64,000 nucleotides of DNA, taken from positions 17,217,501 through 17,281,500 of the forward strand of contig NC_091099.1 in the NCBI RefSeq assembly GCF_024713975.1. The letters are read 5' to 3'. This document shows positions 52,501 to 64,000 of this stretch, piece by piece (within the stretch, counting starts at the first letter, position 1; each line of letters begins with the position of its first letter). A program made the position numbers and the translations under genes. The stretch is from Paralichthys olivaceus (taxonomy: Eukaryota; Chordata; Actinopteri; Pleuronectiformes; Paralichthyidae). The notes below the pieces were generated by a model, which saw only the letters and a list, made by a program, of their open reading frames with translations, was not told the DNA's origin and did no database searches.

Positions 52501-55500
52501 TTTCTTAAGATATCGTGTTCACATGAATGGAGCTGACGGACGGACTCACAACCTTAAAACATAACTCCTCCGGACCACTAGGTGTCGCTGGCGTGGAGTG
52601 TGTAGAATTTTGTGATATCTAGTGTTGAAGTTGCATGTTGCAGCTGAACACCCCTCACCTCACCCTCTGCTTCCAAACATGAAAAAGAACCTGTGGTAGC
52701 TTCAGTTGTCATAAAAACTCAAAAGGTGTTTAGTTTGTCCAGTCTGGACTAATGTAAAAAACATGGCGGCCTCTGTAGAGAGGGTCCCCTCGATGTAAAT
52801 ATTAAGTATTTAAATATAAAGGACCTTTTCTGGGGTAAAGAAAACTACAATTCATACAATTTAGATGAAACGAACTAGTGAAAACATCATGAGGATTATT
52901 GTACATTAAATTTCTGCCAATAGATCCTTTCACCTAAATCTTACACACTGGAGCTTTAAACTATAGTGAATTCATTAATCTTCTCTTCATGAAAAACCCC
53001 TGTTCATCAACAAATGGACCAAACAGTCCAGATGAAACGTGTCAGAGACTCTTTGTGTTTGTTCCTCAGTGGGTCATGCATCATACCCTGTTTTCTTCCC
53101 CTACAGTGACAGGCTCACCCCAGAGTCTTCGTCCTACTTCTCTGGACATCACCTCTGACATTTTCTTTATGCAGATATAGATACTGACACATTGTCAGTG
53201 AGGACAGAGTGAAGGAAAGTTGAGACTCCACAGAGAGACATTTCTCCAATATTAAAACTGTTACCAAGGGAACCTCATTTATTTATTACACACAGAAAAT
53301 GGACGTAAGCTTTTATAACTGTATATGTGACATGTGGGTATTGTAATTTATTGACTTTTTTGTTTACCTGTATAAGGACCTTCTCCTTCAGTGCACAGTC
53401 AGTCTGCCAGCTCCACTCCTTACTTTTCCTCCCATAGTGGTCATTCATGAATCCACCATCCTGGTCCCACACTGCTCCTAAAGAGGAGCTGGAGAAACAT
53501 AAACAAAAAGAACTATATTTCACACATCATCAAAGCTGTCACACATCATTTTTATAGTATAGGGGCATTTTGCAACCACAATGCAGAGCAAGACATGTCC
53601 AAATAGACCATGTTTAAATCAAATCCATTAAAGTTTTACTCATAGGGCTTGACAAATATACAAGGTGCAACTTCCTCTGCCCATTGACCATCAACAAGGG
53701 TAAGAGGAAAAACTACCAAAGGGGAAAAAATGAAGAAATCTCAGGGAGAGTGAGACATCCCTCTCCCAGGACGGACATAAGTGCAATAGCAGAAAAACGT
53801 CTGGATGGTTCACAACAGAGCAGCAGATCAGAACTCTGTAAACCAACAGTTGTTCCACAAAGGGAGAGATATTATAACTGTTTGGGAATGAAAATCTAAA
53901 TAATGTCTTCAAAGTGCCAAAGAGGACATTATGGTTTGAATGGAATGAGCCTCATGATTTACAAACTGCACATCATTCCCAAAATGAATTCATCACATTT
54001 GAACTCACTTATGAGGGTGTGTAACAGCCCCGTGCCCAAAGGCAGTGATAGTAGCCAGGATGACGGGACAGTCGCTGTCACTGAACACGTTGGTATAGAA
54101 GCCTCCACAGGGCAGAGCTGAGTGGCTCCGGCAAACAGCCGTACGACCAGACGGGTAGCTGAGAGGCAGGGTCAAGGGTCAGAACATCAGATGCAGTGAC
54201 ACGTTTACCATATGCTCTAAAACTGCTCCACTTCCTGCTCAAATACTGGAATTAAAACAGTTACGATGAGAGAAGGATACTATATGAACGAGGAGCCGTC
54301 GTCAATTCTGTAATGTAGTTTCTGCTGTGCTGGATCCGGCTGCTTCATTTCTGGTATCCGTGGTATCCCATTAACTAAGACGGCCTCCTGGCTCTTCCTC
54401 CTGGATCTGATGCTCTTCATATTTGCTTTTGCATCTCCATAGTGACACAGTATGAGTGGACTGCTCAGGTTCGGTGTTTGCTGCCTTCTATGTGAAGATG
54501 GAGTTGTTTTTTCAATGTAATCAAATTGCAATTACTAACCGATGAAAACTTTGCACATATGTTAGCCTTCTATTTTTCAATGAATACTGAATGTAGAGTA
54601 CAGCTGAGGCTGATGTCTAGCAGGTATTTGGTCAGAAAGTACTTGACTAATACAGTTTTAAACAGTGAGGATGTAACGTTGATGTTTGAACCAAATATAA
54701 TGCAGATCCATACAATATTTGCAAAGACACATTAGGCTTAATCTAAACCACAAATTCAACCACCCAATCAGAAACCTTAATGCTCCAATCACCACCAGTC
54801 TCCCTACATCCAAAACATCTCATTCATGGGTCTACTTACTTGGTTTCTTCTTCCGGCTTCTTGTTCACAATAAATATAATTTTATTTAAATGTACTAATT
54901 AGAATTTTCTCTAGAAGTCTGTCCTGATAAAACTGACATTTCCAAAGCTGAAACAATCTGAAATTCAAGGATGTAAGTTTTTAGAATGTAAACCCTCATT
55001 GACACACTTTTAGTTTTAAATGCAGAGGAGCAGAGTAAAGACGCACTCAAGATTTCTTGCCGCCCGCAGTCGCTCCACCACCCACTGATACAATCTGATC
55101 TGCTGAGGCTCGACGTAGGAGGGCTGCTTCGGCTGAATGATCAGACCTGGACACAAGTCACATCCAGCTGAGGCAGCAGAGGCAGAGCAGTGACACACAG
55201 TCAAACAGAGTCAGTCACATCATCAACACAGTGAAGCAGCTCCGACGTCATACCTGGATCTTTACAGCTGCTGGATGAGATGGAGAAACTGATGGATGAG
55301 AAGCTACAAGCTGCTGGGGAGCGAGAATATAAAACAAAGTCAGTACGTCGCTTGATATCTAAATACTAGCATATCTATTTGTTCGCATTTCAACCAACAC
55401 CAACCAGGGACCATATCTCTCCGATCTTGCCTCCCTTCATTTGGTACTAGTTAAATTTAGGATTTTTATTTTATTATTTTAACAACTTTTAAATCTCAGC

Positions 55501-57727
55501 CCCCAAGTTATATAACAGAGCTACTAACTCCCTACACTCCAAGATGTAATCTAAGCTCTTCCAACCAACACATACTAGTAGTTCCTATAAATCAAAGCTG
55601 GTAACTAAGAGGTGAACCTGGACCTTCTTGCCTGAGGAGATTAGACTTGTCAGCTCTTTTTTTTTTAAAATCATTTCTGAAAATAATTTTATAGGAAAGC
55701 TTTTTAATGTCTGATTTGAATTATTTTTAATGAATGTTGGTTTGTTTTTAATGTTTTATCCCATTTTATCTCTCATTTTTTCATTGTCTTGTTTTGTTTG
55801 CCGTTGTTTTATTCCCAAGTATTTCAGGAAGCACTTTGTAACCTCTTTTATATAAGTGCTGTAGAAATAAAGCTTTATTATTATTTTATATTATAAGTGG
55901 TCCTGCTGCAGTGACATTAAAGAACTTAATAATGTTACTCAGTAGCTTGTAACTGATTAACATACAGCAGTAACCGGGCCCAGCTACCTTGTCCGATCTG
56001 GTAAACAAATCCTCTCACTTCCACAAGCTTGTAACCAAAGATGTTTTCAGACTCCAGAGGTTAAGGGGAACAACTTGTTCACACCCATCATTGTCATTCT
56101 TATTGTGTTAATTCTGACGTACACAGGAGCAGTTTCACTTGGGGATGGTGCCGTCTAATTCCTAGTTCTTCATGCATCGTACAGTCTGTGATGTGTACCC
56201 ATGTGAGACAAGCATTTTAAGTATAGGCCTTCCTCCTTAAGAGTTCGTGTTGTACCTAAGGGCTTCATTAATTGTCCATAAGTCATTTGTTAATCACTTA
56301 TAGATTGGTAATGAGCCAACTGTAAAATCTATTTTTGGGTTGTGATACAGTGGAAAAGCACTTTGGCTGTTGTTCATCCACAGGGACACTTGTTTGACTT
56401 TGTATTTAGCATTGTCTGCATTAAAAACTTTTTTCACTTAACATATGCTCAAGAACATTATATTAATGTCTTGCCAAACGTTGTACCTGTTGACCCGTTA
56501 GCCTGTAAACTGAGAGACAACAATCCATCAAATGTAAAATTGCATGTTAACAAATTGTTACTTAAGATTTTTAAATGTTCTGAAAACATCTCAAGTCTGG
56601 AATAACAGGGATTCTGATGTTCTTATCAATGATTTGTTATTTGTCTTTAAAGCATTAATGAATCAATTGTTAATCATAAATAAAATCCCTTCTCACAGAT
56701 CATTTAAAACCTACAGCAGACCGAGAAGCATGGAAGCCCATTGATGTCAGTTCATTAATATGTTGGAAAATGATATGTCAAGAAAAACTTTTCATAAAAA
56801 GAGTGCATGATAAATTAATGATTATGAGCTTCCCAGTCATGTGATGTGTAGTCAAGTGTTTGAGAAAGGCTTTGATCAGGCAGATACCACCGCTGATGGA
56901 CCTAGAGATTTTACTCAGAGGCCATTTTTTTCTAATATATTCTTACATGTGCTTCTGCTAATGTTCATTTACCTCTGCTGGACTTCTGTTTGTGCTTTTT
57001 AAGATGTGGATTAGTTTGTGGTTTACTCTCAGAGGGACCTGCACTTCCCTCTCCTGTCTCCCTCCTGCCATTGTCGCTCACATGATGGGGACTTCCTTCC
57101 AACTTCAGGGAGCCTTTGGACCCTCTTCCTTTGTGAATCAGCTCAGGACTTCTCAGTACTGCTGCCCCTGAGGTCAGATCCTGCGAGGAGTGGCTCAGAA
57201 TATTCACCAGCCCGCGCGGGACACAACCCTCTTCAGCCCAGTTGTACTGGGAAAGCAGGAGAGCCAGTTCGTTCAGTAACAGAGGGGCTGCTTGCTTGTA
57301 TACGTCCATTGGCTCCTGGTTCGTTCTGTTCAGTGGAGCAGGAGATGCTGAGGTGTCAGGTTCAGGTTTGCTCTCACCACGTGGTTCACCTGTCAGCCTC
57401 TTGGCCACCTCTGCTCTGTCTCTGTTGTCATCCTCCACGTTACTGAAAGAAAATGATTCATCAAATATAAGAATAAACCGATAATATACTATAGCACCAA
57501 TGAAATACCTGTGTGTGTCCTCATGTGCTCCTTGTCCAGGTGCCACATTAAAAAGGTAAATGTTGCTCCGTGTACCTTTAACCCTGTTTCGTCTTGTCGG
57601 CTGTAGGGAGGTATATGGTTAATGTCCAGCAGTTTATTCTCAATTATACAGTCAGAAAAATGAATCATAAACTCACCTGGTCAAAGAAATACAAAGGACC
57701 AGCTCTGAGTTGTTCAAAAGAAGTCAT
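46582..57727 (-). CDS. C3orf20-like protein with FAM194-type domain
   Basis: Exons: 57677-57727, 57509-57600, 56973-57442, 56888-56901 (candidate microexon), 55988-56051, 55254-55313, 55047-55146, 54281-54487, 54009-54158, 53368-53488, 51830-51955, 51649-51750, 51087-51258, 50606-50825, 49445-49522, 48995-49328, 48508-48627, 47443-47585, 47092-47208 and 46582-46687. They sum to 2847 nt, 948 aa (human C3orf20 about 904). Around residue 350-445 the text HYRIDDGSSFIYYPSGRTAV, GGFYTNVFSDSDCPVILA and GRKSKEWSWQTDCALKEK fits the FAM194 domain shared by C3orf20 and ERICH6 proteins. The later block CPVLLRAALLGEG, VTDLEYDIFVMGQPPHSQQI, MDSFRLVRYE and MYIRGKLLFVGYMHSD fits C3orf20 rather than ERICH6. 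The N-terminal part (APLLLNELALLLSQYNWAEE) may be the DUF4549 region. No biochemical function is known to me. There is no signal peptide or membrane segment. Weak points are the microexon, the CCT|gtaaaa donor at 51649 and the last two exons. Confidence 0.78.
46763..46990 (-). repeat. Dispersed repeat, GGAGGTTATGTT family (inverted copy)
   Basis: It contains 'cactgatccagatccacaca', 'ccatccctccacaaaatcac', 'tttggtagtttttgtccctc' and ends 'aaccttcttggtggaggca'. It fills most of the intron between the last two exons of the C3orf20-like gene. Confidence 0.55.
48798..48880. repeat. Interleaved double inverted repeat (A-B-A'-B')
   Basis: Arm A (48798-48823) and arm A' (48835-48860) are perfect 26-base inverted copies with an 11-base gap. 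Arm B (48823-48835) and arm B' (48868-48880) are perfect 13-base inverted copies. B lies in the loop of A/A', and A' lies in the loop of B/B', so the two hairpins exclude one another. It lies in an intron of the C3orf20-like gene. Confidence 0.9.
49784..49990 (+). repeat. Dispersed repeat, CATTGGGCGAGAGGC family (plus-strand copy)
   Basis: The order 'ttcaaatcctgtggagtttg', 'ggtccaaagacatgcagttt', 'gactctaaatgtg', 'ccctgtgatagactgccgac' and 'ccaatgtcag' is the reverse of the copy at 15046-15225. It lies in an intron of the C3orf20-like gene. Confidence 0.6.
50140..50385 (-). repeat. Dispersed repeat, GGAGGTTATGTT family (inverted copy)
   Basis: It begins near 'cattcactagatctggattt' and ends 'cataacctccttagcggagg', the reverse complement of the family start. 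It lies in an intron of the C3orf20-like gene. Confidence 0.6.
52096..52570 (+). repeat. Cluster of ERE-bearing dispersed repeat units
   Basis: Three partial units recur: each has a form of 'cactgtgaccttgacctttg', then 'aatct.at.agttcatc', then 'caaatttgaagaaattccct' and 'aagatatc'. The last ends 'acggacggactcacaacctt'. Positions 52401-52415 read AGGTCACAGTGACCT, a perfect inverted repeat spaced by three. The block lies in an intron of the C3orf20-like gene. Confidence 0.6.
52571..52970. repeat. Dispersed repeat, CCTTTCACCTAAAT family (long copy)
   Basis: It runs from 'ggaccactaggtgtcgctgg' through 'aacatggcggcctctgtaga' to 'aatagatcctttcacctaaa' and 'cttacacactggagcttta'. The end matches the short copy at 20525-20625. 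It is in the same intron as the ERE-bearing cluster. Confidence 0.5.
55390..55890 (+). mobile_element. LINE-like 3' end
   Basis: The text ending 'ggaagcactttgtaacctct', 'tataagtgctgtagaaataa' and 'agctttattattatt' is the 3' end of a fish LINE. The 5' part is too decayed to read a protein. It lies in an intron of the C3orf20-like gene. Confidence 0.45.
56888..56901 (-). CDS. Candidate 14-nt microexon of the C3orf20-like gene
   Basis: On the minus strand the segment is bounded by tctctag and GTATCT. The preceding exon ends in phase 1 and the following exon starts in phase 0; 14 nt is the length class needed to join them, reading GPSAV across the junction. The upstream intron would be 71 nt. 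The acceptor tract is poor in pyrimidines, so this remains a proposal. Confidence 0.4.
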
Positions 57728-58140
57728 TGTTCCCACAAGAAAATCCACAGTAGCTCCAGATGTTCCCAGCTATCAGAAAAACACACTACATACGTCCCTG
57801 CAACAAAATAACATAAACAAACACAACTAAAGTGCGTTTAAATCCACTTTTCGCTTGTGTGAATGCACCCTTCGCTTCCACCACTGCGCTGGTTGCTTGG
57901 ATACGCATAGTTCTGTACGCCCGAGCGGCTCCAACCTGTAACCAACGTTACGCACGAGCAGCGATCGACTTATCACACTAACGAGCTGTTTGCGTGACGA
58001 TATACAAACAACACAACATCGCAACACAACACAACAAGGCATCGAGCCTTTGGTAAATGTTGACACTCGTCAGGCTTGGGTTGAGGAGCTGCCGCTTGTC
58101 ACAGGTGCGCACAGCAGCAGCAGGTAACATGATCCTCAGA
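57728..58140 (-). promoter_or_regulatory. Probable promoter region of the C3orf20-like gene
   Basis: Upstream of the ATG at 57725-57727 there is a locally CpG-richer stretch (57840-57970, including 'acgcccgagcggctccaacc'). No firm core-promoter motif is visible. Confidence 0.35.
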
Positions 58141-59199
58141 CTGTGCCACGATGTTCAGGAGGAAATGATTGATGGCAGCCAGGGACGTGCACAGACATTT
58201 TGAGGGGGGCATTGCTCTTACCTGAAAAAAAAAGCAACAACCCCCCCTCACCCCCCATGCTAGTTTAAGTTACCTCATCAGTGCAGTAGGTTGTAGTTTC
58301 CAGTGAACTATAGTTTAAGCAGCAATATGATTTTGCAACTTATGCTTAACTCTCATCTATGTGACTGCAAACCACAATATTCAAACTTTGAGAAATTAAC
58401 TCTTAATGCATTCACCTCATTCTGATTTAACATCGTGTCCTTCATAAGCAACAAATTGGAAAAAAGTAATTTTGCAAATTCAGACTCTCAGTCATGACAT
58501 AAACGTCGGAGATACAAGGCATCACTTTGCTTTTTTGAATTATTAATTTTAACGGCTGAACGATATCACGATTTTTTTTGGTCAAACTTACTCAACTATT
58601 GTGCTACTCATATTTATACCAATATTTAACTCACAGTAATAATACAACTTTTATTTTTCTCCAGAGGGGCAGCACTGTCAAAAAGGGCAAACGGGCAGTT
58701 ACTGCAAGACGGCTTTAGTTGATGTGCAGCTCGGCCCAGATAGCATATGGATAAGGGCCACTCTTCTGGCCCTCTTATGTCCCAGACAAAATGGATGAGA
58801 GCCTAAAATGGCCCAAATATCCCTTGAAAATATGGGTATGGTTTGGAAATCATGCAGTGCTCTCAGCCAGGTGTAATCCAGATGTGAACCTAAAGTGGCC
58901 TGTGTGTTAAATGGCTCAAATAGAAACCATTTGACTCCCTTTGTGGTATTGGCTTACTTTTGGCTCAGATCTGGCAAACAGGAGCGGACCAACCAAGGGC
59001 CATCATTCCATGCAGTATAAAACACTGTGACATTGTGGACCAAATGGGCCAAAACAGTTCTGCTCAGTGGGGGGTGATGTACCAGGGCACTGCATGAAGG
59101 AGAATCTCTGCACAGTGCACAGGGATTGTGTTGCACTCCTCCTAAATGTAACTTCCTCTGCGGGAGAAAGATAACTGACTATAAAAAAAGTTTCTGGAC
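58141..59199. other. Gap between the C3orf20-like gene and metap2
   Basis: The two genes are divergent, with start codons about 1.65 kb apart. The gap has no recognisable gene. VEZT, which lies here in human, is not seen. Confidence 0.6.
58655..59065. repeat. Decayed GGCCC/AAATGG-rich repeat
   Basis: Short motifs such as 'cggcccaga', 'agggccactcttctggccct', 'aaaatggcccaaa', 'aagtggcctg' and 'aaatgggccaaaa' recur at irregular spacing, as in a decayed fish repeat. Boundaries are approximate. Confidence 0.35.
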
Positions 59200-59375
59200 A
59201 GAGGAGAGGATCGTCTTCCCTCCGTTCAGGTCAAGCTGTTGCGCGGAGCTCGTCCATCAGCTCCGTTATTGGCTCAGCCTCCTCCAGCTGCTCCACACTT
59301 GTTTCTTGCTTTGACCACTGGAGGCTCTCAGCAGCTTATGCGTCACTTCATCTCTCCGTCGGTCGGTCGCCGGTC
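59200..59375 (+). promoter_or_regulatory. metap2: metap2 5' leader and proximal promoter
   Basis: An inverted CCAAT box (ATTGG at 59268-59272) lies about 105 bases before the metap2 ATG. The region is CpG-containing and has no TATA box near the ATG. Confidence 0.4.

Positions 59376-64000
<4,625 letters not shown>

Noticed and set aside
57888..57905. RFX X-box-like motif GTTGCTTGGATAC upstream of the C3orf20-like gene
   Set aside because: The second half-site matches only four of six bases, so it is too weak to claim.

Overview
This window is vertebrate nuclear DNA, almost certainly from a teleost fish. Genes are split into many short exons with GT/AG introns. The proteins are clear vertebrate orthologues. 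The non-coding DNA is full of short hAT-type elements, LINE 3' tails and dispersed repeats of kinds common in fish genomes. No species is claimed. All gene models were built by eye from splice consensus, reading phase and family resemblance. Every exon junction listed keeps the frame.

Layout, left to right: tmcc3 (minus, 1902-14037, 4 coding exons, about 493 aa); a gene-free gap with repeats (14.3-17 kb); nr2c1/TR2 (minus, 17668-24203, 13 coding exons, about 610 aa) with a non-coding first exon and a promoter near 25.5 kb; a LINE-rich gap (25.7-27.3 kb); fgd6 (minus, 28457-45714, 22 coding exons, about 1304 aa); a C3orf20-like gene with a FAM194-type domain (minus, 46582-57727, about 948 aa in 20 exons if one 14-nt microexon is real); and the first nine exons of metap2 (plus, from 59376; 356 aa seen, C-terminus beyond the window).

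The order and orientation tmcc3-nr2c1-fgd6-metap2 match the human 12q22 block TMCC3-NDUFA12-NR2C1-FGD6-VEZT-METAP2. NDUFA12 and VEZT are not seen here. The slot between fgd6 and metap2 holds a relative of human C3orf20, which in human lies beside FGD5 and NR2C2 on 3p25. The window therefore mixes the content of two paralogous blocks.

The genes are not an operon and share no single pathway: tmcc3 is an ER membrane coiled-coil protein, nr2c1 an orphan nuclear receptor, fgd6 a Cdc42-type exchange factor, and metap2 a cotranslational processing enzyme. No wholly new gene system was found. The most interesting signals are the relocated C3orf20-like gene, a 76-bp (TG)n tract directly upstream of the in-frame metap2 exon 2 acceptor, a repeat family that carries perfect estrogen-response-element palindromes, an interleaved A-B-A'-B' inverted repeat, and a hAT-like insertion nine bases beyond a fgd6 splice donor.
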